A stretch of DNA of 64,000 nt from Anaerolineae bacterium (lineage in GTDB: Bacteria > Chloroflexota > Anaerolineae > Anaerolineales > UBA4823), in NCBI GenBank assembly GCA_003130835.1, contig QEXX01000088.1:1-64000 (forward strand), given 5' to 3'. Below are positions 32,506 to 40,952 of the stretch, piece after piece; the stretch's first letter is position 1; the number at the start of each line of letters is the position of its first letter. A model generated the notes under the pieces. The model saw only the letters and a list, made by a program, of their open reading frames with translations, was not told the origin of the DNA and made no database searches. The position numbers and the translations under genes are program-made.

Positions 32506-33483
32506 ATGTCTGCGGCGAATCATTTTCCACGCATTGTCTTTATGGGCTCTCCGAGCTTTGCTGTACCCATCTTAGAGCACCTTGCAGAGCGATATAACGT
32601 CATAGGAGTTGTTACACAACCGGATCGTCCGGCGGGCAGAGGCAACAAGCTGACATCCCCACCGGTCAAAGAAGTAGCAGAGCGTTTGGCGCTTCCATAC
32701 ATTCAGCCCACTCGTCTCAGTGAACCGACAGCCATCCGTCAGCTAGAAACATGGCGACCCGACCTCATCGTCCTTGCCGCTTTTGGACAAATCCTAAAAC
32801 CCAATGTCTTGAATCTCCCCCCTCATGGTTGCATCAACGTTCATGCCTCGTTACTTCCCCGTTGGCGAGGAGCAGCTCCCATTGCAGCAGCCATTTTACA
32901 CGGCGATCCAGAAACCGGCATCACGATTATGAAAATGGATGAAGGGATAGATACGGGGCCGATTCTACGGCAACAAGCCACACCCATCCTTGATTCAGAC
33001 AACAGCCTAACCCTTTCTGCCCGCTTAGCAGACCTTGGGGCACGATTATTACTTGAAACGCTACCCGACTACCTAGAAGGCAAAATTGTGCCTCGAGAAC
33101 AAGACCATCAACAAGCCACCTATGCACCCATGCTAAAGAAAGAGCAAGGCGAGCTGGATTTCCATCAGCCTGCCATCCATCTCTGGCGTAAAGTGCGTGC
33201 TTTTTATCCTTGGCCTTCTGCATTCACCTACCTTAACGGAAAGCACCTGATCGTCCACGAAGCCTCTGCTCTTGAGGTTGAACACAACTATCCAATCGGA
33301 CAAACCGTCCGCTATCAAAAGAAAGCTGCCATAGCAACTGCTAGGGGATTGCTCGAATTGATCAAAGTCCAACCCAGTGGTAAAAACCCTATCTCAGGCA
33401 GTGATCTCATCAACGGCTATCGCGATTGGGGCAAGATTGTCCTGCCCGATTACGGAAAAGGACTTTCTAAGACATCGAGCTAA
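32506..33483 (+). CDS. fmt: Methionyl-tRNA formyltransferase
   Basis: A 325-residue enzyme that formylates initiator Met-tRNA. The N-terminal domain has IVFMGSPSFAVPIL, VVTQPDRPAGRG, and the catalytic block CINVHASLLPRWRGAAPI with the conserved Asn-His and the later Asp in IDTGPIL. The C-terminal OB-like tRNA-binding domain follows (RAFYPWPSAFTYLNG). The ATG at 32506 has no ribosome binding site and follows an extended -10 box by eight bases, so the transcript is probably leaderless. Confidence 0.96.
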   Translation: MSAANHFPRIVFMGSPSFAVPILEHLAERYNVIGVVTQPDRPAGRGNKLTSPPVKEVAERLALPYIQPTRLSEPTAIRQLETWRPDLIVLAAFGQILKPNVLNLPPHGCINVHASLLPRWRGAAPIAAAILHGDPETGITIMKMDEGIDTGPILRQQATPILDSDNSLTLSARLADLGARLLLETLPDYLEGKIVPREQDHQQATYAPMLKKEQGELDFHQPAIHLWRKVRAFYPWPSAFTYLNGKHLIVHEASALEVEHNYPIGQTVRYQKKAAIATARGLLELIKVQPSGKNPISGSDLINGYRDWGKIVLPDYGKGLSKTSS

Positions 33484-33552
33484 ACTTCAATCGTTTTCTA
33501 AAGGCATCTTTACGCAACCCAAGAGAACATCTACGCACGAATTAAGACAAAT

Positions 33553-34197
33553 ATGGAATCGATTGACTACTATCAAATCTACTTTCTGCGACACGGTGAG
33601 TCCACCGGTAATGCCAACGGTTATCATCAAGGACAATCGGATTTTCCGCTATCTGATCAAGGTATACAACAAGCTCAGCGGCTGGGTTCGTTGTGGAAAA
33701 CACAAGGCATTTATTTCGACACAATCATCAGCAGCCCATTATCCCGCGCAAGGCAGACCGCAGAAATTATCGCTCAAGCGCTCTCTATGCCGCTCGAATT
33801 TGATCCAATTTGGATGGAAAGAGACGCCGGCATGCTTTCTGGCCTTCACGCAGATGAAGCTCAAAAACGCTACCCTCGTCCGCAGTTCATGAGCGTATAT
33901 GATAAAGTTGGCATGACAGGGGAAAGTCAATGGGAGCTCTTCTTGCGCGCTGGAAAAGCTGTAGATACCCTGATAAAACGCGAGCCAGGGCGTTATTTGG
34001 TTGTCTCGCATGGTGGCATCCTCAACATGGTGTTGTACGTCACCTTGGGCATTTTCCCCCAACCCAATTTTTATGGGGCACAGTTCCTCTTCACCAACAC
34101 GGGGTATGCTCTGCTTCACTTTTATCCCCAAACCCACAATTGGCTTTTGGTAGAGCTAAGCCACCCGACAAAAACGGGACCAACTGAGGAAAAATAG
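33553..34197 (+). CDS. Histidine phosphatase (phosphoglycerate mutase-like) family protein
   Basis: A 214-residue branch 1 histidine phosphatase. FLRHGESTGN carries the phospho-accepting His, SSPLSRARQTAEII the second conserved Arg, ERDAGMLSG the proton donor region and VSHGGILNM the second His. Unlike the larger gpmA product in this window, it lacks the extended GpmA insertions and is more likely a phosphatase of small phosphate esters. It lies 69 bases after fmt and six bases before the next gene. Confidence 0.88.
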   Translation: MESIDYYQIYFLRHGESTGNANGYHQGQSDFPLSDQGIQQAQRLGSLWKTQGIYFDTIISSPLSRARQTAEIIAQALSMPLEFDPIWMERDAGMLSGLHADEAQKRYPRPQFMSVYDKVGMTGESQWELFLRAGKAVDTLIKREPGRYLVVSHGGILNMVLYVTLGIFPQPNFYGAQFLFTNTGYALLHFYPQTHNWLLVELSHPTKTGPTEEK

Positions 34198-34202
34198 ATT
34201 CT

Positions 34203-35258
34203 ATGTACAAAATCTCCATGCTCTCCATCGGCGCCGGCGCCATCGGCTCTTACATCGGCGGTCGCTTGCTTCTAAGCGGGCAGCAAGTGGTTTTCTTAGA
34301 AAAACCCAACGTAGCCGAAAGCCTTCAAAAGGTTGGATTAACGATTTATCAAGGCAAAGAAAGCCAACGGGTTGAGTCGTTGCAGGTCCTGTCCTCTCTA
34401 CAACAAGCGCTCTCGCAGGAAAAGGCTTATGACATCCTCCTCGTAGCGGTAAAGTCCTATGATACCGCCAAATTAATCGAGACTCTTTTGCCTTACAAAG
34501 ATCACATTCCACCGATTCTCAGCCTGCAGAATGGAGTCGAAAACGAGCCCCAATTTCGCTCCGCTTTTGGGGAGGAACGCGTTATTGCCGGCACTGTAAC
34601 CAGCGCAATCGGGTGGAAGCAGGTCGGTGAAATTGTGATCGAAAAAGAACGGGGCGTTGGAATAGCCACCCAAACACAAAGCGAATTAGCCTTGCGGCTC
34701 ATTCACGCGTTCAAACAAGCTAGATTTAATGTCAAGGGTTATGCAAGCGCGGATGCTTTGAAATGGTCAAAACTCATTACAAATCAATTAACCAACGCCA
34801 CCTGTGCTATCTTAAGGATGCCGCCAGCAGCGGTTTTATCTCACCCTGCGGGTTTCCAATTAGAAATGCTTCAAATTCGTGAGACCCTGAAGGTAATGGA
34901 CGCCTTGAAGATCCAGGTCGTCGATCTGCCGGCTACTCCGGTTCGAATCTTGGTTTGGGCAATTCGCAACCTTCCTTTTTGGCTTAACCAACCGCTTTTC
35001 GTCCAATTCATCGGCAAAGGGCGCGGAAATAAGATGCCCTCTTTGTTCTTAGACTTAACAGCCGGAAAAAAACAGAGTGAGGTGGAATACCTAAACGGTG
35101 CTGTCGTTCGCTTTGGCAAAAAAGCTGCAATCGACACGCCGGTCAACCACTTTTTGAACCAAACCTTGAGCGACATCGTTCAAGGGAAACTTTCCTCCCA
35201 AACCTACGAACATGCCCCCGAAAAACTCCTCGCAGATTGCCTCAACTCGGCTAAATGA
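34203..35258 (+). CDS. PanE/ApbA-family ketopantoate reductase-like protein
   Basis: A 351-residue NADPH-dependent reductase. GAGAIGSYIGGRLLLSG at the N-terminus is the Rossmann nucleotide-binding loop, LLVAVKSYDT and LSLQNGVENE are conserved PanE blocks, and KWSKLITNQLTNA contains the catalytic Lys. The C-terminal helical domain is somewhat long and hydrophobic around residues 235-260 (WAIRNLPFWLNQP). It may reduce ketopantoate for pantothenate synthesis or a related 2-oxo-acid; no other pan genes are near. GAGGA lies upstream of the ATG. Confidence 0.85.
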   Translation: MYKISMLSIGAGAIGSYIGGRLLLSGQQVVFLEKPNVAESLQKVGLTIYQGKESQRVESLQVLSSLQQALSQEKAYDILLVAVKSYDTAKLIETLLPYKDHIPPILSLQNGVENEPQFRSAFGEERVIAGTVTSAIGWKQVGEIVIEKERGVGIATQTQSELALRLIHAFKQARFNVKGYASADALKWSKLITNQLTNATCAILRMPPAAVLSHPAGFQLEMLQIRETLKVMDALKIQVVDLPATPVRILVWAIRNLPFWLNQPLFVQFIGKGRGNKMPSLFLDLTAGKKQSEVEYLNGAVVRFGKKAAIDTPVNHFLNQTLSDIVQGKLSSQTYEHAPEKLLADCLNSAK

Positions 35259-35277
35259 AAAACTTCTCATCGAAACG

Positions 35278-35306
35278 TTGCGAAAAGTACTTTCAACAGG
35301 TATGAT
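35278..35306 (+). promoter_or_regulatory. Promoter of the SH3-like lipoprotein gene
   Basis: TTGCGA at 35278-35283, 17-base spacer, TATGAT at 35301-35306. Confidence 0.72.
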
Positions 35307-35336
35307 TAGGCCTCAGTACATCTTGGAGATATGGAA

Positions 35337-35915
35337 ATGAAGAAAATACAAGTAACGAATTGGCTTTTGGTTTTGTGGGTTGCGTCCTTTTTTCTAGCTT
35401 CCTGTTCAGCAGCCACTCCACAAGTGATCGAGGTAACCCGTGAAGTACCTCAAACGGTTGTGGTTACTCAAGTCATTACCCAGGTAGTAATCCTTGAACC
35501 TTCTCCCACGCCCAGCGAAACACCTGCACCGATCGTCTACCCGACTTGGACTCCCACTTCACTTCCTCAACCGCCAACCCCGAACCCGGGTCAAGTTCAA
35601 GCCCTCAAGCAAAAGGGATTTTATGTCTATTATCCATTGGAAGGATGTGGACCTTCGATTGTTCGCCCGAGCTTCGATGTTTATGTCAGTATGGATGGGG
35701 GCAAGAACGCAATTCGCAGCAGTCCAGATATCAGCAGTGCCCATAATATTATTGGGTATGCCTTGCCTGGTGAACACCTAAAAGTCATCAGCGGTCCTGT
35801 CTGCTCATGGGGATGGTTGATGTGGATGGTTGAGACAGACTACGGTTTAACCGGCTGGACACCCGAAAGCGACGGCAAATCTTTTTGGTTGATACCGATG
35901 CTACCTCCTGAATAA
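35337..35915 (+). CDS. Lipoprotein with SH3-like C-terminal domain
   Basis: About 192 residues. A signal peptide ends in the lipobox FFLASC. A Val/Thr-rich stretch and a Pro/Thr linker follow, then a small domain with VSMDGGKNAIRSSPDIS, IIGYALPGEHLKVISGPVCSWGWLMWMVET and YGLTGWTPESDG, the pattern of bacterial SH3-like domains. The Cys pair in this domain may form a disulfide. The second ATG (35337) is preferred over 35331 because GGAG at 35325-35328 is well spaced for it and MKK begins a normal signal peptide. It probably binds cell-wall material. Confidence 0.8.
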   Translation: MKKIQVTNWLLVLWVASFFLASCSAATPQVIEVTREVPQTVVVTQVITQVVILEPSPTPSETPAPIVYPTWTPTSLPQPPTPNPGQVQALKQKGFYVYYPLEGCGPSIVRPSFDVYVSMDGGKNAIRSSPDISSAHNIIGYALPGEHLKVISGPVCSWGWLMWMVETDYGLTGWTPESDGKSFWLIPMLPPE

Positions 35916-35931
35916 AAGGAGGAACCGCCTG

Positions 35932-37236
35932 TCACTCAACCACGCCGTAGAAGTGGGGTAAAGGATCGATAGGCTCCTCTTTGATAATCACTGCCTCAGA
36001 AAGCATTTGCCTAGCCAGAGAGAGTTGCTCTTCTCCGTTTGCATGAACGGTGAAGAGTGGCTCATTTTTTTGAATCAGTTCACCCACCTTGCGATGTACC
36101 TCGATTCCAACACCATAATCGATTGAGTCACCTTTCTTTGCCCTGCCTGCGCCGAGATAAACAGCCGCCAAGCCTACCTTTTCGGCATGAACCTGATGAA
36201 TCACCCCGCTTTCTGGCGCAAGGATCTCTTGGCGCAATTTGCTACTCGGCAGCCGATGCGGCTCTAAAACGACCCCTAAATCCCCCCCTTGAGCTTCAAT
36301 CCAATCCAGAAACTTTTGCCAGGCTTTTCCACTTTTCAGGACCTGCGCAACGGTTTGGTAGGCGGTTTCCATTGAAGGGCTTTGCTCACCAATCACTAAC
36401 ATTCGGCTAGCGATTTCTAGACAGTGAGCTTCAAAATCCTGTGGCCCACGGTTTTGTAACGTTTCGATGGCTTCGCGTAGCTCAAGGGCATTCCCCACTG
36501 CAACACCCAAGGGTTGATTCATATCCGAAAGATAGGCAACCGCTCTCCGACCAGTCTTGCGCGCAATGGCTACCATTAAGTGAGCTAATTGCTCGGCTTC
36601 AGCGAGGGTCTTCATGAACGCGCCAAGGCCCACCTTTACATCTAATACAATCGCTTGGGCGCCAGCCGCAATCTTCTTACTCATAATCGAGGAGGCAATC
36701 AGCGGTATCGATTGAACGGTACCAGTCACATCCCGCAGGGCATATAACTTTCCGTCGGCAGGAGCTAAATCGGCTGTTTGCCCACAAACAACCACTCCAA
36801 CGTTCGCCAATTGAGCTAAAAACTGCTCTGTGGTCAAGTTTGCCTGAAAACCTCGAATCGATTCGAGTTTATCTAAGGTGCCCCCGCTAAAGCCCAATCC
36901 CCTGCCAGACATCTTTCCAACCGGTAAACCGCAAGCTGCCACCAGGGGCGCAACCACCAAAGTGGTCTTATCCCCCACCCCACCAGTCGAATGCTTATCC
37001 ACTGCAATGGGCACTACCGATCGCAGGTCTAGCATTTCACCGGACCGCGCCATCGCCAACGTTAGCGCAGTCGTTTCTTCATCGGTCATGCCATTAAGCA
37101 GAACCGCCATTGCCCAAGCCGCGACTTGATAATCCGGAATATCTCCTTGGGTAAAACCTCGAATAAACCACTCAATTTCCTGAGCGGTAAGTTCTTGCCT
37201 ATCCCGTTTCTTAATAATGATATCAACTGCTCTCAA
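35932..37236 (-). CDS. pdp: Pyrimidine-nucleoside phosphorylase
   Basis: A 434-residue dimeric phosphorylase that splits thymidine, uridine or deoxyuridine. DIIIKKRDRQELTAQEIEWFIRGFTQG opens the alpha domain, VDKHSTGGVGDKTTLVVAP is the phosphate-binding loop, KMSGRGLGFSGGTLDKLESI is diagnostic, and the C-terminal barrel-sandwich domain ends in LPHFYGVVE. The start is a TTG at 37236 preceded by AAGGAG; starting there gives MRAVDIII and the usual family length. It overlaps the stop of the uracil-DNA glycosylase gene by TTGA. Last gene of the ruvB operon. Confidence 0.94.
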   Translation of the reverse strand: MRAVDIIIKKRDRQELTAQEIEWFIRGFTQGDIPDYQVAAWAMAVLLNGMTDEETTALTLAMARSGEMLDLRSVVPIAVDKHSTGGVGDKTTLVVAPLVAACGLPVGKMSGRGLGFSGGTLDKLESIRGFQANLTTEQFLAQLANVGVVVCGQTADLAPADGKLYALRDVTGTVQSIPLIASSIMSKKIAAGAQAIVLDVKVGLGAFMKTLAEAEQLAHLMVAIARKTGRRAVAYLSDMNQPLGVAVGNALELREAIETLQNRGPQDFEAHCLEIASRMLVIGEQSPSMETAYQTVAQVLKSGKAWQKFLDWIEAQGGDLGVVLEPHRLPSSKLRQEILAPESGVIHQVHAEKVGLAAVYLGAGRAKKGDSIDYGVGIEVHRKVGELIQKNEPLFTVHANGEEQLSLARQMLSEAVIIKEEPIDPLPHFYGVVE

Positions 37237-37916
37237 TGGATGCTCCTTACTAGAAACGATTTTGCCTGTGCCCAAATCTGATCGAACATCTGCTCGGTGA
37301 GACGTCCAGTTTGCGTGTTTTGGCGGCTGGGATGATAGGAAGCAAGGATCGTGATTGCAGGGAGTCCGCCTCGATAGCAACCACCATGCTGAAAAGCAGG
37401 TTTGGGAGATAGCCCGAAATATGTTACCACTTGTTCAAAAGCGATTCTTCCCAGCGCCACTACAACCCGCAAATTGTGAAGCAGCGCAATCTCGCGATGA
37501 AGATATGGAATGCAATTGCGCACCTCGCTTGGAGTGGGTTTATTCAATGGTGGCACGCAGCGACAGACAGCGCTGATATAAACATTCCTAAGCTGTAAAC
37601 CATCGTCTCTATGGCTGGCATTTGGCTGATTGGAAAAACCAGCCTTATACAGCGCGCGGTAGAGAAAATCCCCGGAAGAATCACCAGTGAACATCCGGCC
37701 GGTTCGGTTCGCTCCATGTGCCCCGGGTGCTAAACCCACAATGAGCATCTCCGCCTGATAGTCCCCAAAACCCAACACAGGTTTCCCCCAATAAAGTTGC
37801 TCTCGAAATGCTTTTCGCTTGGTTGCAGCAACCTGCTCCCGCCAAGCAACCAGACGCTCGCATTTGCGGCATGCTAGGATTTCCTCTTCCAATTCCTTCC
37901 ACGTTTCAAGGCTCAT
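37233..37916 (-). CDS. Family 5 (UDGb-type) uracil-DNA glycosylase
   Basis: A 227-residue Fe-S uracil-DNA glycosylase. CRKCERLVAWREQV near residue 16 supplies the first two cluster cysteines; further Cys lie in VCRCVPP and RNCIPY. GLAPGAHGANRTGRMFTGD is the active-site motif of family 5, in which the family 4 catalytic acid is absent, and YHPSRQNTQTGRLT is the second motif. It removes uracil and other deaminated bases from DNA. Its ATG overlaps the queA stop. Confidence 0.92.
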   Translation of the reverse strand: MSLETWKELEEEILACRKCERLVAWREQVAATKRKAFREQLYWGKPVLGFGDYQAEMLIVGLAPGAHGANRTGRMFTGDSSGDFLYRALYKAGFSNQPNASHRDDGLQLRNVYISAVCRCVPPLNKPTPSEVRNCIPYLHREIALLHNLRVVVALGRIAFEQVVTYFGLSPKPAFQHGGCYRGGLPAITILASYHPSRQNTQTGRLTEQMFDQIWAQAKSFLVRSIH

Positions 37917-38944
37917 AGAATCAACATTGCATCACCGAAAGAATAGAACCGATAGCGTAGTTGAATTGCGGTTTGATAGAGGCTCAAGACCCATTCTCTA
38001 CCTGCAAAAGCAGATACCAGCATTAACAAGGTAGAGCGCGGTAGATGAAAATTGGTAATCAACCCTTGCACAACTTTAAAGCTATAGCCTGGCAAGATAT
38101 AGAGATCGGTCATGCCTGTATAAGGTTGCATACTCCCTTCGGGGCTATGCGTTGCAGCCGTTTCTAAAGCCCGTACACTGGTCGTGCCGACAGCAATGAC
38201 CCGTCTTCCCATCTGACGCGTTTCCCGAATCAAGCGTACGGTTTCCTCGCTGACCTGACACCACTCTGTATGAATCCGATGCTGAGATGGGTCTTGCTCG
38301 GTGACCGGTGCAAAGGTGTCTAAACCGATGTGGAGAATTAATCGCCCAAATCGTACGCCCTTTTTTTGCAACGCCTCCATCAATTGGGGAGTAAAGTGCA
38401 GGCCGGCAGTAGGGGCAGCGACCGAACCATCCACTTTGGCAAACACGGTCTGATAACGCTCGGACACATTCTCGATCTTATGATGGATATATGGAGGCAA
38501 GGGAGTCTGGCCAAACTCATCGAGATGTGGCTCGATCGGTTGCTCGAATTGAATCACTCGCTCCGCACCTTGCAAAGACTCAACCACCCAAGCACGCAAG
38601 CCATCTCCAATCACCAATTCAATGCCTACTCGCACCTTTTTTCCCCCGACCAGGGCATGCCATCTTAAGGAATCTATTTTTTTTAGAAGCAGTACTTCTA
38701 CTTGCCCACCGCTTACTGCTTTTTTGGCAAACAGACGCGCTGGAATGACGCGCGTCTCGTTTAGCACCAACAAATCCCCCGCTTCTAAATATCGACCGAT
38801 CTCTCGAAAAACCGTATGTTCCACTTGACGCGAGTCGCGAAAAGCGACCATTAACCTGGCTGAGTCTCTTGGCTCAGCCGGGGTTTGAGCAATCAACTCT
38901 TGAGGTAGGTGATAGTCAAAATCATCAGTTCTCAAGGTTGTCAC
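37913..38944 (-). CDS. queA: tRNA preQ1(34) S-adenosylmethionine ribosyltransferase-isomerase
   Basis: A 343-residue enzyme that transfers and isomerises the ribosyl group of S-adenosylmethionine onto preQ1 at tRNA position 34, giving epoxyqueuosine. DFDYHLPQELIAQTPAEPRDSARL at the N-terminus, PARLFAKK, the VAAPTAGLHFTPQLM block and the C-terminal FHLPRSTLLMLVSAFAG are all diagnostic. It overlaps its neighbours on both sides by four bases. No tgt, queG or other que genes occur in the window. Confidence 0.97.
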   Translation of the reverse strand: MTTLRTDDFDYHLPQELIAQTPAEPRDSARLMVAFRDSRQVEHTVFREIGRYLEAGDLLVLNETRVIPARLFAKKAVSGGQVEVLLLKKIDSLRWHALVGGKKVRVGIELVIGDGLRAWVVESLQGAERVIQFEQPIEPHLDEFGQTPLPPYIHHKIENVSERYQTVFAKVDGSVAAPTAGLHFTPQLMEALQKKGVRFGRLILHIGLDTFAPVTEQDPSQHRIHTEWCQVSEETVRLIRETRQMGRRVIAVGTTSVRALETAATHSPEGSMQPYTGMTDLYILPGYSFKVVQGLITNFHLPRSTLLMLVSAFAGREWVLSLYQTAIQLRYRFYSFGDAMLIL

Positions 38945-39186
38945 CGGTTTAGAAGCCTAACAACGAGATTAAGAATGATCGTGAGGAGAATAGACAACAA
39001 AATCGAGCTGGCAATCGGGATAAAACACGTGAAGTTATCACCCTGAATCCGCAAATCGCCTGGCAACCTCCCCAAAGGCAACTTCAGTCCAGCCAAGCCC
39101 AATCGGTTGGCTAGCAAAATGATCCCTCCGATCACAATCAGCACAACCCCAAAACCAATCAGCCATTTTGCCATTTGTGTCATCAT
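38941..39186 (-). CDS. DUF2905 small membrane protein
   Basis: An 81-residue protein with two membrane helices (about residues 7-27 and 56-78) separated by KLPLGRLPGDLRIQGDNFTCFIP. The LGRLPGDI/LRI segment is the hallmark of DUF2905, a family of unknown function often found near ruvB and queA. It starts 25 bases after ruvB and overlaps queA by four bases. MTQMAK, a codon later, could also be the start. Confidence 0.85.
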   Translation of the reverse strand: MMTQMAKWLIGFGVVLIVIGGIILLANRLGLAGLKLPLGRLPGDLRIQGDNFTCFIPIASSILLSILLTIILNLVVRLLNR

Positions 39187-39211
39187 CGTGCGATCTCACC
39201 TCCAAATGGAA

Positions 39212-40243
39212 TTAAAACATTGTTGGTTGCGAGGGGGTTTCCTTTGGAAACGCACAACCCAAGTGTTCATAAGCGATCCGAGTGACGACGCGCCCTTGAG
39301 GTGTGCGCTCAATCATCCCTAATTGGAGTAAATACGGCTCAACGACATCCATAATGGTATCCGATTCCTCACTTAAGGAGGCTGCAATGGTACTCAGCCC
39401 AACTGGCCCACCGTTGTATTTTTCAATAATTGTTCGCAGGACCCGCCGATCAATATCATCTAAGCCTAAAGTATCAATTTCTAGCAGGTCTAAGGCTTGA
39501 CAAGCAATTTCCCGGGTAATGACCCCATTGGCGCGCACGGTTGCAAAATCTCTCACCCGTCGCAATAAACGCAGCGCCACGCGCGGCGTGCCGCGACCAC
39601 GTTGGGCAATCTCGCGCGTGCCACCTTCATCAATCTGCACTTTCAAAAGTTTGGCTGCGCGGGTGACAATTTCAACCATCGCTTGAACATCATAGTAATC
39701 CAATCGAAAAACCACTCCAAATCTCGCCCTTAACGGCGCAGTAACCAGCGCCAGACGGGTGGTCGCACCCACAACCGTAAAGCGAGGTAACTTTAGGCGA
39801 ATCGAACGCGCCGAAGGCCCTTTTCCTACCACAAAATCAAGAGCAAAATCTTCCATCGCAGGATATAAAATTTCTTCGACCGCGCGGCCTAAACGATGGA
39901 TTTCGTCGATAAAGAATACATCTCCTTCTTGAAGGTTGGTCAATATGGCTGCCAAATCCCCGGCTCGCTCAATGGCTGGTCCTGAAGTCACCTTGATATT
40001 CACTTTCATCTCATTGGCAATTACATGTGCGAGGGTAGTCTTCCCTAACCCCGGTGGCCCGTAAAATAAAACATGTTCAAGCGGATCTCCCCGCTTTAGA
40101 GAAGCCTCAATGAGGATACGCAAGTTTTCCTTTACACGTTCCTGCCCGATCACATCCGCCAAGCGTTGCGGACGCATCGTTAAGTCAAAACTATCTTCGT
40201 TTTTCAAGCTCGGATCAATCATCCGTTCAGAGTTCGCATTCAT
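39212..40243 (-). CDS. ruvB: Holliday junction branch-migration ATPase RuvB
   Basis: A 343-residue AAA+ motor that drives branch migration with Ruv[20 protein letters not shown], Walker [18 protein letters not shown], Walker [11 protein letters not shown], sensor 1 [19 protein letters not shown] and the C-terminal winged-helix segment ([19 protein letters not shown]) are complete. No ribosome binding site precedes the ATG; TATAAT ends seven bases upstream, so the message is probably leaderless. It heads the ruvB-DUF2905-queA-udg-pdp operon. ruvA and ruvC are not in the window. Confidence 0.97.
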   Translation of the reverse strand: MNANSERMIDPSLKNEDSFDLTMRPQRLADVIGQERVKENLRILIEASLKRGDPLEHVLFYGPPGLGKTTLAHVIANEMKVNIKVTSGPAIERAGDLAAILTNLQEGDVFFIDEIHRLGRAVEEILYPAMEDFALDFVVGKGPSARSIRLKLPRFTVVGATTRLALVTAPLRARFGVVFRLDYYDVQAMVEIVTRAAKLLKVQIDEGGTREIAQRGRGTPRVALRLLRRVRDFATVRANGVITREIACQALDLLEIDTLGLDDIDRRVLRTIIEKYNGGPVGLSTIAASLSEESDTIMDVVEPYLLQLGMIERTPQGRVVTRIAYEHLGCAFPKETPSQPTMF

Positions 40244-40250
40244 AGCAGCG

Positions 40251-40256
40251 ATTATA
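40251..40256 (-). promoter_or_regulatory. -10 box of ruvB (leaderless)
   Basis: TATAAT on the minus strand, seven bases upstream of the ruvB ATG; the -35 box is weak. Confidence 0.6.
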
Positions 40257-40269
40257 ACCCGTAATCCAT

Positions 40270-40275
40270 TATAAT
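40270..40275 (+). promoter_or_regulatory. -10 box of upp
   Basis: TATAAT on the plus strand, 46 bases before the upp ATG; the -35 is not clear. It lies 13 bases from the divergent ruvB -10 box, so the two polymerases would interfere. Confidence 0.5.
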
Positions 40276-40321
40276 AAACCTAGCAGACAACTGCTGATGA
40301 TCTTTTTCTTTGGAGCCCAAA

Positions 40322-40945
40322 ATGACTGTTCACGTTTCCCCCCATCCCCTGGTGGCGCATAAGCTGACCTTGTTACGGGATCATACGACCGATCATCGTA
40401 CGTTTCGGGAGCTAGTCAAGGAAATTGCTACCTTGTTAACCTATGAAGCTACCCAAGATCTTCAGCTTCGACCACGGCCGGTTCAGACCCCGTTAGCGCG
40501 CACGAATGGTGCGGAGTTGAAAGAAAATGTCGGCTTGGTGCCAATTTTACGAGCTGGTTTAGGGATGGTTGATGGGGTTTGGGAGCTTTTGCCCTCAGCA
40601 GAGGTCTGGCATATTGGCTTATATCGCGATGAAAAAACGCTCAAACCGGTCGAGTATTACAACAAACTACCCGTCGAACCAACCGTGTCGGTTTGTCTCA
40701 TTTTAGACCCTATGTTAGCTACCGGAGGATCGGCTGTTGCAACGGTAAGCATCTTAAAAAACTGGGGAGTTCGCAACATCAAGTTCATGGGCATCCTTGG
40801 CGCGCCGGAAGGAATCAAGTTCCTTCAGCAAAGCCATCCGGACGTCCCAATTTACCTTGCTGCCGTTGACGAGGGTTTGAATGATCAAGGCTTTATTCTT
40901 CCGGGTCTTGGAGACGCAGGCGACCGCCAATTTGGTACAGGTTAA
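40322..40945 (+). CDS. upp: Uracil phosphoribosyltransferase
   Basis: A 207-residue salvage enzyme making UMP from uracil and [33 protein letters not shown] is the N-terminal family pattern, [14 protein letters not shown] holds the flexible active-site Arg, [13 protein letters not shown] is the PRPP-binding loop and [24 protein letters not shown] the uracil-binding C-terminus. The ATG at 40322 is chosen for GGAG six bases upstream. The stop is seven bases from the convergent M23 gene. It could recycle uracil from PsuG, Pdp and uracil-DNA glycosylase. Confidence 0.96.
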   Translation: MTVHVSPHPLVAHKLTLLRDHTTDHRTFRELVKEIATLLTYEATQDLQLRPRPVQTPLARTNGAELKENVGLVPILRAGLGMVDGVWELLPSAEVWHIGLYRDEKTLKPVEYYNKLPVEPTVSVCLILDPMLATGGSAVATVSILKNWGVRNIKFMGILGAPEGIKFLQQSHPDVPIYLAAVDEGLNDQGFILPGLGDAGDRQFGTG

Positions 40946-40952
40946 GCCATGT

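Noticed and set aside
33377-33892. Possible 171-residue gene overlapping fmt and the histidine phosphatase gene.
   Set aside because: It shares both regions with well-supported genes in other frames and shows no family pattern.
37237-37380. Upstream extension of the pyrimidine-nucleoside phosphorylase by 48 residues.
   Set aside because: It overlaps the glycosylase gene and lacks family similarity; the TTG at 37236 has AAGGAG and gives the normal length.
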